64,000 nt of DNA, from the NCBI GenBank assembly GCA_900318885.1, contig ONMN01000017.1:1-64000 (forward strand). Reading direction: 5' to 3'. Position numbers and translations under genes: made by a program. The stretch is from an uncultured Prevotellaceae bacterium. Lineage in GTDB: Bacteria; Bacteroidota; Bacteroidia; Bacteroidales; Bacteroidaceae. Below, piece after piece: positions 16,547 to 27,061 of the stretch; the first letter of the stretch is position 1; every line of letters begins with the position of its first letter. Under the pieces are notes generated by a model, which did no database searches, had not been told where the DNA came from, and was given only the letters and a program-made list of their open reading frames with translations.

Positions 16547-17560
16547 TCAGATTTTTATTTCTTTCCTTGGAATATAAACTATCGGATTATAGTGTATGAT
16601 GGTCGACCCCTCATTTTCCAGTTCAAAAGGAACGTGCATCAGTTCGTCCAACTCGTTGATGACATGTTGCTGCTTGTCTTTCTCTACATAGAACAATAGG
16701 AATCCTCCACCTCCTGCTCCCAGCAGTTTTCCACCCAAAGCTCCCGCTTTAAGCCCTCGCTGGTAGAGATCGTCTATTTCGTTATTGCTTATCTTGCTGC
16801 CAGTGTCCCGTTTTAGTTTCCAAGTGTGATCAAGCAGCCGTCCGAAATCATTCATATCAGAGTGCTTGTCTTCCAGTATGGTTTGTGCATCATTCACCAG
16901 GCTCAGCAGTTCCTTCAACTGTCTGGTCTTGTCGTGCTGCAGACTCATGGTATCTTTCTGTATCTCCGAAGAGAACCGCGAGATACCAGTAAAAAACAGC
17001 ATAAGATTGTCGTTTAGCAGTTTCTTTCGATCCGGGTGTATGATGATGGGCGACACCTTAAAGCTATTATCTCCGAAGTCGATTCTGTTCAAGCCTCCAT
17101 ACGCTGCTGCAATCTGGTCCTGCCATCCTCCTGATTCCTTGCAGCGTTCACGTTCTAGGATAATGGCATCCTCTGCCAGTTTACGCTTGTCGGCATACTT
17201 TCCTTTTAGTGCATAAAAAGCGTGTAGCATTCCTACAGCAAAGGTACTGCTCGTGCCCAATCCTGTGCGTGCAGGGAGGTCACCTTCGTAAGTCAGTCGT
17301 ATCTCGTGAATGTCGAGCATTCGCATAGCTTCACGAATGGCAGGATGCTCGATCTCGTCGATATGATTCACTCTTTCTATCCTGCTGTACACCAGTTCTG
17401 AGTAATAGGGCATAAAGGGCGGCAGGTGTCTGACATTCACGTAGCAGTATTTGTCGAATGTGGTAGAAATGACGGCGCCCCCATGTTCGTTGAAGAAAGC
17501 AGGCATATCGGTGCCTCCTCCAAAGAACGACATGCGGAAGGGTGTTTTGCTGATAATCAT
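16547..17560 (-). CDS. GHMP kinase, D-glycero-D-manno-heptose 7-phosphate kinase-like (HddA)
   Basis: 337 residues starting ISKTPFRMSFFGGGTDMPAF, as in HddA-type kinases. The GHMP ATP-binding motif is PARTGLGTSSTFAVG and the C-terminal motif GGKLLGAGGGGFLLF. HddA phosphorylates D-glycero-D-manno-heptose 7-phosphate at C1. The gene sits 7 bp upstream of the HldD-like gene, supporting a shared heptose-type pathway. L-fucose kinase-like activity is the main alternative. Confidence 0.75.
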   Translation of the reverse strand: MIISKTPFRMSFFGGGTDMPAFFNEHGGAVISTTFDKYCYVNVRHLPPFMPYYSELVYSRIERVNHIDEIEHPAIREAMRMLDIHEIRLTYEGDLPARTGLGTSSTFAVGMLHAFYALKGKYADKRKLAEDAIILERERCKESGGWQDQIAAAYGGLNRIDFGDNSFKVSPIIIHPDRKKLLNDNLMLFFTGISRFSSEIQKDTMSLQHDKTRQLKELLSLVNDAQTILEDKHSDMNDFGRLLDHTWKLKRDTGSKISNNEIDDLYQRGLKAGALGGKLLGAGGGGFLLFYVEKDKQQHVINELDELMHVPFELENEGSTIIHYNPIVYIPRKEIKI

Positions 17561-17580
17561 ATATTCTTGTTTTTTATGTT

Positions 17581-18423
17581 CTATACCATATTTTGGAACC
17601 AGTATTCAAATAGTCGGAAACTTTCCATCGTCATCTGCTGTTCATCGGCCGTGTCCATACGATAAAGAGGAATATCGCGGTACATCTGGGCAACCAGCGA
17701 GAATGTGCTGGGCGGACCTATCAGATAGTCACACTCAGAGAGCATAAACAAATCTTCGGGAGCATTGCCTTTCAGGTTGTGGATGCTGGCATTGGGACAG
17801 AGCTGTTGGAAACGCTCCTCAGTCACGGCGTTGTCGTTGGTAGACAAATAGACATGAATCGTTTTCCCTGGATTCAACTCGGCAAAACGATTGATATGGC
17901 GTGCATACGTTTCATCGTCGAAGAAAAATTGTCCATCGCGCCACTCTGCATAATCTCCCCGTCGGATATGAACGCCGAGGCGGATGGCTGATGGCTGATG
18001 GCTGACGGCTGAAGACTCTTCGGCCTGCTGCATCTTCGCCTTGACGGGTTCGGTATATTGCTCGTCCAATGTAAAGAGTTCGCAGATTTCCTTGCGGTAT
18101 TTCAGGAAGAGGTCATAATAGCGCACGAACCAACCACTCACCACGATGTTTCTATGGCGCAGCATTTTCTGTTCCAGTTTCTTACGGTTGCATTCGCGAT
18201 GTTTGAAATTTGCTGTGGGCAATAGTTTCAATGCAGCAAGATACTTCGCTGTCAAATACCACCCAAAGCTAGTTAGGTTGGTGTGGCAGATATGGAAGTA
18301 CTGATATTTGTAACTGAAACGCATAGAGATGACTTTGCGCCCGTGTTCCCTGCCCCACGCATAAACATGGGCATACTGCAACAGGTTGTTACACATCTGG
18401 CTTTTGTCTCTGGCAAATATCAT
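17581..18423 (-). CDS. GT11-like (alpha-1,2-fucosyltransferase type) glycosyltransferase
   Basis: 280 residues. The GDP-fucose-binding-type motif LGVHIRRGDY is clear, preceded by MCNNLLQYAHVYAWGREHG and followed by YLSTND and DLFMLSECDYLIGPPSTFSLVA, a pattern seen in GT11 and related GT-B enzymes. Its start overlaps the end of the GT90 gene by 4 bp. A GGCTGAT heptamer array (17986-18013) inserts SAVSHQPSA immediately before the LGVHIRRGDY strand. Linkage and donor are not proven. Confidence 0.7.
   Translation of the reverse strand: MIFARDKSQMCNNLLQYAHVYAWGREHGRKVISMRFSYKYQYFHICHTNLTSFGWYLTAKYLAALKLLPTANFKHRECNRKKLEQKMLRHRNIVVSGWFVRYYDLFLKYRKEICELFTLDEQYTEPVKAKMQQAEESSAVSHQPSAIRLGVHIRRGDYAEWRDGQFFFDDETYARHINRFAELNPGKTIHVYLSTNDNAVTEERFQQLCPNASIHNLKGNAPEDLFMLSECDYLIGPPSTFSLVAQMYRDIPLYRMDTADEQQMTMESFRLFEYWFQNMV
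17986..18013. repeat. heptamer array inside the GT11-like gene
   Basis: Four exact-period heptamers (GGCTGAT twice, GGCTGAC, GGCTGAA), translated in frame as part of SAVSHQPSA between two conserved regions. Confidence 0.8.
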
Positions 18424-19427
18424 AGCGAACGGTTAGTGATATCGAAATATTTCTTCAAGACGAGGAGAGAGATGAGTTTCTCGCGCTTCTGATCCTTAAA
18501 TTGTGCAACGAATTCGTGGGCGTGCCGGATGATGCTCTCAGCCTCATCGGGATGCGCTATATAATAGTTTAGTCGCTCCTCTAAGTCTGAGAAATCGTCT
18601 TTAACCTCTATATAGTGGTAGTTGGGAATGAGTGTCCCCTCCATAAACCAAGTCTCACACGTTAAGCGGGGAGTGACGGCAATACTGTTCGACGACATCA
18701 CCCATTTGAGGTTTGAGGCCACATCGTTACCCTCTAACGACATAATAAACTTATAGTCCAGATGTTCGCCGATGGTAATCTTTTCCCGTTGCCATTCCGG
18801 ATGTTCTTCGATACGGTCGGTAGAAGCGGCATCAATCATAGGAGAGCCGAACCAACGCTCCATAAACAGTTTGCGATTAGGCTTCACGTTGCCGTCTTTC
18901 GGATTACCCACGTCACCGCGGAATATAGCAATGTTTTTCTTGTCGCGCCAAGGCTTTTGGTCGTCGACAAACAGAAAGTGACGAACTTTGTTGAGTTTCA
19001 GTAACACCGAACAATGATTGTCGTCGCCTATGGGTCGGCTTTTCACAATGGTGGGAACGGGTTGCAAGTCAGCAACATCGCCTGGCTTTACTATCCAGCG
19101 CATACGCTGGTCGAAATAGCGAGCCGTTTCCATCGCGTCGAAGTAGTAAACCTTAGGGTGAATCATCGGCTGGTTTCCGATGCTGACAGCCTCCCGATTG
19201 AAAGCATCCCAGTCAATGGGTGTATCTTTCGACAGTTTGCAATAGTAGTTGGCACGTTGCAGCAACTGGTCGCGGTCGGCGTAACTGTCGAGTCTTGCCA
19301 ACGCTCGTTTCAGCGACTTCTGCGTGATCAGCGTGGGTATGCACTGCCTCAGGTAGGCTTTGACAAAGAACTTCAATTTGTTGTTCTTGCCGCTGTGCAG
19401 CGTATAATTGATTTTGCGTCTGTCCAT
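18420..19427 (-). CDS. glycosyltransferase family 90 (LpsA/CAP10-like)
   Basis: 335 residues. AIFRGDVGNPKDGNVKPNR followed by KLFMERWFGSPMIDAA, and the C-terminal SLEGNDVASNLKWVMSSNSI, match the GT90 family (bacterial LpsA, eukaryotic CAP10/POGLUT). In Gram-negatives these transfer hexoses to lipooligosaccharide core. It is the first gene of a minus-strand operon running to 14730. The predicted promoter (19435-19466) ends only 8 bp before the ATG, so the mRNA leader would be a few bases at most. Confidence 0.8.
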   Translation of the reverse strand: MDRRKINYTLHSGKNNKLKFFVKAYLRQCIPTLITQKSLKRALARLDSYADRDQLLQRANYYCKLSKDTPIDWDAFNREAVSIGNQPMIHPKVYYFDAMETARYFDQRMRWIVKPGDVADLQPVPTIVKSRPIGDDNHCSVLLKLNKVRHFLFVDDQKPWRDKKNIAIFRGDVGNPKDGNVKPNRKLFMERWFGSPMIDAASTDRIEEHPEWQREKITIGEHLDYKFIMSLEGNDVASNLKWVMSSNSIAVTPRLTCETWFMEGTLIPNYHYIEVKDDFSDLEERLNYYIAHPDEAESIIRHAHEFVAQFKDQKREKLISLLVLKKYFDITNRSL

Positions 19428-19434
19428 TATGCTG

Positions 19435-19466
19435 CAAAATTACGATTTTTCCAGCAAATTGGCAAA
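19435..19466 (-). promoter_or_regulatory. promoter of the GT90 operon (TTTG-N20-TAATTTTG)
   Basis: Minus-strand TTTG at 19466-19463 and TAATTTTG at 19442-19435, spacing 20 bp. The ATG follows at 19427. Confidence 0.75.
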
Positions 19467-19480
19467 AAACAGGATAATTA

Positions 19481-19512
19481 TTTGCTGAATAAGCATAAAT
19501 TTTCTAACTTTG
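19481..19512 (+). promoter_or_regulatory. promoter of the lpxL-like gene (TTTG-N20-TAACTTTG)
   Basis: TTTG 19481-19484 and TAACTTTG 19505-19512 with 20-bp spacing, divergent from the GT90 promoter. Start codon at 19550. Confidence 0.8.
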
Positions 19513-19549
19513 CAGACGTAAACGACCACAAGCGCAAAAGAAAACGTCA

Positions 19550-20464
19550 ATGTATCGAATACTCTTCACCGTCTTCTATCTGTTCTCGCTATTACCAATG
19601 CGAGTGCATTACCTTATATCCGACATGCTCTACCTGCTGCTCTATTATGTCGTTAGGTATCGTGTACGTGTGGTGAGGAGTAATCTCGCCTCGTCGTTTC
19701 CAGAGAAGAGCAGCGACGAGCTCTTGGCTATCGAGCGGCGGTTTTATCGCTGGTTTTGTGACAATCTGGTAGAAAGTGTCAAACTGATGACCATTAGCCG
19801 TGAGGAGATGAAGCGCCGGATGGTATTCACCAACATGGATGAGATTGATCGTGTGATTGAGGAAGGCCGCTCCATAGCACTCTATCTGGGTCACTTCTGC
19901 AATTGGGAGTGGATATCGTCGGTGCCGCTTTGGATTACTCCAAAAGCTCGCTGTGGACAGATATATCATCCTATCGAAAACAAGGCTTTTGACCGCCTCT
20001 ATCTTTATATCCGCCAGCGTATGGGTGCGCTTTGCATCTCCATGCAGGACACGCTGCGTCGTATCGTAGAGTTTCGTCAGGCAGGCCAGCCTATCATTAT
20101 CGGTTACATTAGTGACCAGAAACCCCTTTGGACCAATATACATCACTGGGTTGATTTCCTTCATCACGACACCCCTGTGCTCACTGGCACTGAGCGTATT
20201 GCCAAGAAATTCGGACATGCCGTCTACTACACCGATGTGAAGCGTATCCGTCGTGGATATTATCAGGCCACTTTTAAGTTGATGGCAGATAATCCCTCTC
20301 AAATGCCTGATTATCAGCTTACCGATATCTACTATCAGCATCTTGAAGCAAGTATTCGTCAGGTGCCGGAGTTCTGGCTATGGAGTCACAAACGCTGGTC
20401 GCGAACCCGTGAGGAGTTTAACCGACGCTTTGAGGTGGTAGATGGTAAGGTTATTGCAAAGTAG
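19550..20464 (+). CDS. lipid A biosynthesis acyltransferase (LpxL/HtrB family)
   Basis: 304 residues with an N-terminal hydrophobic anchor and the acyltransferase motif LYLGHFCNWEW (the HxxxxE catalytic pair), followed by the GQIYHPIENKAFDRL region typical of HtrB/LpxL. These enzymes add a secondary acyl chain to lipid A at the inner membrane. The gene lies between lipooligosaccharide glycosyltransferases and LtaS-type phosphotransferases. Its 3' end overlaps the convergent neighbour by 14 bp. Confidence 0.88.
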   Translation: MYRILFTVFYLFSLLPMRVHYLISDMLYLLLYYVVRYRVRVVRSNLASSFPEKSSDELLAIERRFYRWFCDNLVESVKLMTISREEMKRRMVFTNMDEIDRVIEEGRSIALYLGHFCNWEWISSVPLWITPKARCGQIYHPIENKAFDRLYLYIRQRMGALCISMQDTLRRIVEFRQAGQPIIIGYISDQKPLWTNIHHWVDFLHHDTPVLTGTERIAKKFGHAVYYTDVKRIRRGYYQATFKLMADNPSQMPDYQLTDIYYQHLEASIRQVPEFWLWSHKRWSRTREEFNRRFEVVDGKVIAK

Positions 20465-22376
20465 GCTGCAAGCGGTTGTGCTTCATGCGTTCCATGTATT
20501 GCTGGATGATGGCTTTCAGTTCGCGCTCCATCTTCGTCTCGACATCTGTTTTCCCTTTTAGGTTGTTCTTCATCAGACGGTCATCGAGCCTGTAAACGGC
20601 TTTCGTTTGCTGTCCGTCGAACTGAAGCACATAGCCATATTTCACATATTGATAGATGCCATTGAGATAATTCACGGCCCAGGTGTCTTCTGCTGGGGTG
20701 TTCAGCACGTCGATGCCAAAAGCGAGATAGGTTTTGGAGTATCCAAGCATACCGAGAATGGTGGGTAGGATGTCGATTTGCTGGGCAATCTTATCTTCCG
20801 TCTTGCCTTCGGGCTGCGAAGGGTCGAATATAATAATAGGTGAACAGAATCCACCCAAGTCTGACTGGTATTCTGCGTGGTCGCTCATGTTGGTGTGGTC
20901 GCTGGTGAGTACAAAAATGGTATTGTTAAACCAAGGCTGACGTGAGGCTGTTTCGAAGAACCTGCCAATAGCCATATCGGTATATCGGATGCATTTATGG
21001 ATTTCAAGACCCTCTTCTGGATATATTTTCTGGTATTGCTCTGGAACAACAAAGGGGTGATGACTGCTGGCAGTGAAGACGGCAGTCATGAAGGGCTCAT
21101 GCATCTTTGACATCTCGTTGGCATAGTACTGCAGGAATGGCTCGTCCCATATAGCCCAGGTGCCGTCATAATCGTCAGTACCGTGAGCAGCCTCGTATTC
21201 CGTGCGTCCAAAGTATTTCTGAAAGCCTGTCTTTCTAGCAAAGGCCTCAAAGCCCATCGAGCCATTCTGCGCCCCGTGGAAGAAAGCAGTCTCATAGCCC
21301 TCTTTGGCCAAAAGTCCTGCAAGTCCTGTGTAGTCGTTCATCGAGGCAGGAGTCAGGATGAAGGGTTCCACAAACATCGGAATGCTGGAGAGAATGCTGG
21401 GCATACCGTCGATGCTCTTACGGCCATTGCAGAAACTGTATCTGAAAGTGGTGCTTTTGCTGATGAGTGAATCCACGTATGGGGTGTAGCCCTTGTATTT
21501 TCCGCCTTCAAGGTCTTTGTTGAGTGCGCCGATGTATTCACGGCCAAAACTTTCGACAATTAGGACGACGATGTTTTTTCTAGTAAAACTAGAATCACTA
21601 GATATTCTAGAATCTCTAGATAATCTAGGACTAATAGGATGGTGCACTGGGCTATAGACAGCCTCCATATCTGCCTCGTTCTCAAAATAGGCTGGTACTG
21701 TGAACACGTTTTTGCCAATGGTTCGGATGAGGGAGAAAGGCGTGTTCAGCACCAGTGCAGCATCGGTAGGTCGCTGGGTGTATTGGTTGGCATTGGAGAT
21801 GGTGATGGGACGCACGGCAGTAGTAAAACCACCTCGAATACCGGCAACACAGAGCGGCACAATGAGAATCAGACTGGCCAGATTGAGGGCGTGGTGTTTC
21901 TTTGGCGTTGCGTAAAGCCGCCAGAGGAGCCACATGACACCCATAAACAGTAGCATGAGATACCAATGATGAATGAACTCCGTTCCGATGATACTGCCCA
22001 GATTCCCTTCGTTGGAAAACTCGCTGAATACCGTTGTTGTCGTACGACGCATTGTATATTGGAAATAGACGGAATCGGCAAGATTGATAGCCAATGCGAC
22101 ACCATTAATAATAAGGTATAGCCATTTGCAACACCGTTGATAATCACTTTGCTTGAAAGGCAACAGCATCAGCAAGATATACAGGGCATTGGTGTAGATG
22201 ATGGCTGAGGTGTCGAAAAGTAGCCCGCCACGCCAGGCTTTGAAACTATAAGTAAGATAGTCCGTATTCTCCAAATAGTATTCCAGTCGCGCTATCTGAT
22301 AGACGACGTAGACAAGCAGCAGGTTCCACAATACTGCCAACAGGGGAGAAGATGTCTTACTCATGAGTTTCTTCAT
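20451..22376 (-). CDS. LtaS-type alkaline-phosphatase-fold phosphotransferase with CTAG array
   Basis: 641 residues: five N-terminal transmembrane segments, then a periplasmic sulfatase/LtaS-like domain. VLIVESFGREY carries the first metal ligand; the candidate catalytic residue is in NGRKSIDGMPS; the metal site ends in LTSDHTN. In Gram-negatives such enzymes add phosphoethanolamine or glycerol phosphate to lipid A, core or periplasmic glucans. The loop after the membrane domain (residues about 247-266, SRDSRISSDSS) is encoded by a 9-bp CTAG array. It overlaps the next LtaS-type gene by 4 bp. Confidence 0.8.
   Translation of the reverse strand: MKKLMSKTSSPLLAVLWNLLLVYVVYQIARLEYYLENTDYLTYSFKAWRGGLLFDTSAIIYTNALYILLMLLPFKQSDYQRCCKWLYLIINGVALAINLADSVYFQYTMRRTTTTVFSEFSNEGNLGSIIGTEFIHHWYLMLLFMGVMWLLWRLYATPKKHHALNLASLILIVPLCVAGIRGGFTTAVRPITISNANQYTQRPTDAALVLNTPFSLIRTIGKNVFTVPAYFENEADMEAVYSPVHHPISPRLSRDSRISSDSSFTRKNIVVLIVESFGREYIGALNKDLEGGKYKGYTPYVDSLISKSTTFRYSFCNGRKSIDGMPSILSSIPMFVEPFILTPASMNDYTGLAGLLAKEGYETAFFHGAQNGSMGFEAFARKTGFQKYFGRTEYEAAHGTDDYDGTWAIWDEPFLQYYANEMSKMHEPFMTAVFTASSHHPFVVPEQYQKIYPEEGLEIHKCIRYTDMAIGRFFETASRQPWFNNTIFVLTSDHTNMSDHAEYQSDLGGFCSPIIIFDPSQPEGKTEDKIAQQIDILPTILGMLGYSKTYLAFGIDVLNTPAEDTWAVNYLNGIYQYVKYGYVLQFDGQQTKAVYRLDDRLMKNNLKGKTDVETKMERELKAIIQQYMERMKHNRLQPTLQ
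21580..21628. repeat. CTAG nonamer array in an ltaS-like gene
   Basis: Six CTAG cores at exactly 9-bp spacing (21580, 21589, 21598, 21607, 21616, 21625). Some units have drifted from TCTAGA. On the minus strand the frame is TCT AGA NNN, giving S-R-x or S-S-x repeats. Confidence 0.9.
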
Positions 22377-24202
22377 CGTTCTTTCAAGTCTTTGGTAGCG
22401 GCCTGCAGGATAGCTTTAGCACGCTGCATTAGCAAATCTTTATTCGCGCCATAGGAAGTTACCTCCCTGTCGCTGATAAAATCGTAGTTGACAAAACTGG
22501 TGGAGTCAATTATGGTGTAGCCGTCGTCATAAGTGTGGATGGCAAAGGGGTGTAAATACGTGGCACTCAGCACATCACGGCTGAAAGTGTAGTCGTCGTG
22601 GTTCAGACCCAGCTGCCCTAAAAGGGTCGCAGCCAAATCGGTCTGATTGCATACCAAGTCTATCTGTCTGGCTTCCTTGACAGCCCCTCCTACCCATATC
22701 ATGGGGATGTGGTTCAGCAACGGATTGGACTCGTTAAGCCCATTGTAGACAATGCCGTGATCTGGCAGCATGACAACCAGTGTATGATCCCACAAATCTG
22801 TCTTACGGAGTCCTTCTATGAAGTTACCGACACATTGGTCGAGGTAATAGAATGCATTGAGTACCTCATCGTCGAAATGCTGGATGGGAACATCCCAGGG
22901 TACATGACTGCTAAGCGTGGAATAGCCTATCAGGAAGGGCTGGCGCATCGTAGTTGTCAGCTGGCGGAGTGTCTCAAAAGTAATGTCATCACGAACGCCC
23001 CATTTGGCTGTGTTTTGTTCTTCTACTGTATAATCTTTCTTCCAAGTCAGTTTCTGGAAACCTCCGGCAACGAGATAACTGCGCATATTGGTGAAGTTGA
23101 TGTCGCCACCATAGATATAATGGGTTTCGTAACCTCGCTCCTGTTGCAACGTACGGGCTATATTCGGTACCGTGTTTGATTTAACGGGCATTTTCATCAC
23201 CGACATCGTTGGGAAAGAGGGGTATCCGCTCCACGTACAGACGGTGCCGCGATCCGTACGCCACGAATTGGCGTAGCAGTTCGAGAAATAGATGCCCTCG
23301 TGAGCCAGACGATTCAGGTTGGGTGTGACATCCGTCCGTCCGCTGATTTCCGTAAACTGACCTCCACAACTCTCCAACAAGATAAGGATGATGTTGGGAG
23401 TCTGTGTCGTCAATAGCGTATCGCAGTCTATGCTTTGGGTGTTATACAATTCGCTGACGATACGTTGGCTCTCCGAATCATCCATAAAGTGATAAGTAAC
23501 ATCATTGGTGGCAGTCTTCTCGAACGAGGCAAAGAAATTGAACACGGGGTTGACGGCCGAATGGTTCAGAAACTGGTTCTGCGAGAAATATACCTGTCCG
23601 ACATTTGTCGTTGACTCGTCGAGTCCTCCGCGGATGCCTATGACAATCAAGGGAATCATCAGTATTCCGACGATCGTTCCGTAGATAGCGGACTTTTTAC
23701 CCACGCTCTTCTCGCAGACCGTCCGAAGTTTGCGGACTGCATCCAAATAGCCTATCAGGATGATGATGGTTGCTATGAGAAGGACGATGAAGCGCCAGAT
23801 GATATAGCCTGTGGTCACGCTTGCCATAGCCTCAGTAGGCGTTTCGAGGTATTGCAGGCACGAGGCGTCGAGCTTGAATCCCCAGAAGGGGTAGAGGCTC
23901 GAATCTGCTACGAAGGCAAGTGCGAAGGCAAAGGATATTACCAGGAAATAGACACGAAGCGTGTGGATAACCCATCTGCCTGATATCCAAAGAGTTGCCA
24001 TCATTAAGAGGAATGGCAGACTGACGATGTAGAGTGCTGTTGACAGGTCGAGAGTGATGCCGTGACTGATGACTTGCCATATATCGATACCTGATAATTC
24101 GTTTCCTTCGTGACAAAAGAACATAAATGCAAGCTTTGCAACGATGAATACGAGCACCGTCCAAAGATATGTTCTTATCAGAAATTTCACTCTTTCCTTC
24201 AT
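22373..24202 (-). CDS. LtaS-type alkaline-phosphatase-fold phosphotransferase
   Basis: 609 residues with five N-terminal transmembrane segments and a periplasmic domain with ILILLESCGGQF (metal ligand), WRTDRGTVCTWSGYPS (candidate catalytic threonine) and VVMLPDHGIVYNG (metal ligands). It is a divergent paralogue of the downstream gene, with which it overlaps by 4 bp (ATGA). It probably decorates lipooligosaccharide or lipid A with a phosphorylated head group. It is separated from gyrB by a terminator hairpin, so these two genes are transcribed apart from gyrB or by read-through; no convincing promoter was seen. Confidence 0.8.
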   Translation of the reverse strand: MKERVKFLIRTYLWTVLVFIVAKLAFMFFCHEGNELSGIDIWQVISHGITLDLSTALYIVSLPFLLMMATLWISGRWVIHTLRVYFLVISFAFALAFVADSSLYPFWGFKLDASCLQYLETPTEAMASVTTGYIIWRFIVLLIATIIILIGYLDAVRKLRTVCEKSVGKKSAIYGTIVGILMIPLIVIGIRGGLDESTTNVGQVYFSQNQFLNHSAVNPVFNFFASFEKTATNDVTYHFMDDSESQRIVSELYNTQSIDCDTLLTTQTPNIILILLESCGGQFTEISGRTDVTPNLNRLAHEGIYFSNCYANSWRTDRGTVCTWSGYPSFPTMSVMKMPVKSNTVPNIARTLQQERGYETHYIYGGDINFTNMRSYLVAGGFQKLTWKKDYTVEEQNTAKWGVRDDITFETLRQLTTTMRQPFLIGYSTLSSHVPWDVPIQHFDDEVLNAFYYLDQCVGNFIEGLRKTDLWDHTLVVMLPDHGIVYNGLNESNPLLNHIPMIWVGGAVKEARQIDLVCNQTDLAATLLGQLGLNHDDYTFSRDVLSATYLHPFAIHTYDDGYTIIDSTSFVNYDFISDREVTSYGANKDLLMQRAKAILQAATKDLKER

Positions 24203-24215
24203 TGCTTTTCTTTTA

Positions 24216-24252
24216 AAATAAGGAGAACCTCGGACAAAGGCTCTCCTTATTT
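24216..24252 (-). terminator. gyrB terminator hairpin
   Basis: AAATAAGGAGA (24216-24226) and TCTCCTTATTT (24242-24252) form a perfect 11-bp stem just downstream of the gyrB stop. A and T flanks make it usable in either direction. Confidence 0.8.
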
Positions 24253-24270
24253 ATTATACAGGAATGGATA

Positions 24271-26262
<1,992 letters not shown>

Positions 26263-26281
26263 TTATTGATTATTTAGGTTG

Positions 26282-26289
26282 CAAAGGTA
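26282..26289 (-). promoter_or_regulatory. predicted -7 box (TACCTTTG) of gyrB
   Basis: Minus-strand TACCTTTG about 35 bp upstream of the gyrB ATG. The -33 region reads TTTCG rather than TTTG. Confidence 0.6.
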
Positions 26290-26334
26290 CTAAATTTTTG
26301 GGACTTAAACGAAAGAAAAGTGTTTATTTTTTAT

Positions 26335-26374
26335 AAAAAATAAAAGACCGCGCTTCTTTTTGCGAAGTGCGGCC
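26335..26374 (-). terminator. rpsT terminator
   Basis: On the minus strand CCGCACTTC and GAAGCGCGG pair (one mismatch) around GCAAAAA, followed by a T-rich tract. It lies directly downstream of the rpsT stop. Confidence 0.8.
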
Positions 26375-26396
26375 TCTATGCTTGGGTTATTTTCCT

Positions 26397-26651
26397 TTAT
26401 CCCAGCTTGCTGATGTGCAGAGCAAGACTTGACTTCAGGTTAGCGGCCTTGTTCTTGTGGATGATGTTGGTCTTAGCCAGCTTATCCAGCATCTTCTGTA
26501 CTTTGGGGTACAGGGCGGCTGCCTCTTCCTTGTTGGTCATAGCGCGCAGCTTGCGAACAGCGTTACGCATAGTCTTGGCATAGTAGTGATTGTGCTCTGC
26601 CTTCTTCTTGTCCTGACGAATTCTCTTCAGGGATGATTTGTGATTTGCCAT
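26397..26651 (-). CDS. rpsT: 30S ribosomal protein S20
   Basis: 84 residues, basic and alpha-helical: [16 protein letters not shown] at the start and [15 protein letters not shown] at the end. S20 binds 16S rRNA during early 30S assembly. The gene is preceded by a 145-bp leader and tRNA-Glu on the same strand, so tRNA and rpsT probably share one primary transcript from the promoter at 26978-27009. Confidence 0.95.
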   Translation of the reverse strand: MANHKSSLKRIRQDKKKAEHNHYYAKTMRNAVRKLRAMTNKEEAAALYPKVQKMLDKLAKTNIIHKNKAANLKSSLALHISKLG

Positions 26652-26796
26652 TTTAATTTTTGTTTTTTAATTGTTTAACTTAAAGCTTGTGGGTCTTGCG
26701 CCTCTGTGGGCTGCCCTGGGCGGGTTTTTACACCCTCTGCCACCATTCCCCTCACGAGTAGCACTTGGCTGTGCAGATGACAGATTTAATATTTTG
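26652..26796 (-). other. GC-rich leader between tRNA-Glu and rpsT
   Basis: 145 bp without an ORF. The part at about 26695-26785 is much richer in G+C than typical intergenic DNA here and can fold (GGGCTGCCCTGGGCGGG region). The 45 bp next to rpsT are AT-rich. It may be a processed spacer or an S20 leader; no known motif was recognised. Confidence 0.4.
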
Positions 26797-26868
26797 TAGT
26801 CCCTAGGAGAGTCGAACTCCTCTTTAGAGAATGAAAATCTCTCGTCCTAACCGATAGACGAAGGGACC
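26797..26868 (-). tRNA. tRNA-Glu (anticodon TTC)
   Basis: Cloverleaf readable on the minus strand: acceptor GGTCCCT/AGGGACT, D-arm with GTCT...AGGAC, anticodon stem AGAGA/TCTCT with loop TTTTCAT (anticodon TTC), T-loop TTCGACT. CCA is not encoded. Confidence 0.93.
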
Positions 26869-26977
26869 CCGTCGCTCAAAAGCGGGTGACAAAAACAGTG
26901 CAAACCGAATGCAGAAGAGCTTGCTCTTATGCTGAGGTGCAGCCTGTTTTCGCAGGCGCATTCTCAAAATGCGGCTG

Positions 26978-27009
26978 CAAAGGTACTGCTTTTTTCTTGA
27001 ATGAACAAA
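26978..27009 (-). promoter_or_regulatory. promoter of tRNA-Glu/rpsT (TTTG-N20-TACCTTTG)
   Basis: Minus-strand TTTG at 27009-27006 and TACCTTTG at 26985-26978, spacing 20 bp. A leader of about 105 nt precedes the tRNA. Confidence 0.8.
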
Positions 27010-27048
27010 TTTTCTTAGGAAAAAATGCGTTATTTGCGTATTTTTGTG

Positions 27049-27056
27049 TAATTTTG
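27049..27056 (+). promoter_or_regulatory. predicted -7 box (TAATTTTG) upstream of recO
   Basis: TAATTTTG ends 6 bp before the recO ATG; no correctly spaced TTTG. Confidence 0.45.
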
Positions 27057-27061
27057 GGGCG

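Noticed and set aside
20451..24202. Lipoteichoic acid synthesis
   Set aside because: The organism is clearly Gram-negative (LpxL, PorU, lipoproteins); LtaS-fold enzymes here more likely add phosphorylated groups to lipooligosaccharide.
26652..26796. A second tRNA or small RNA gene before rpsT
   Set aside because: No cloverleaf or known RNA motif can be drawn; described only as a GC-rich leader.
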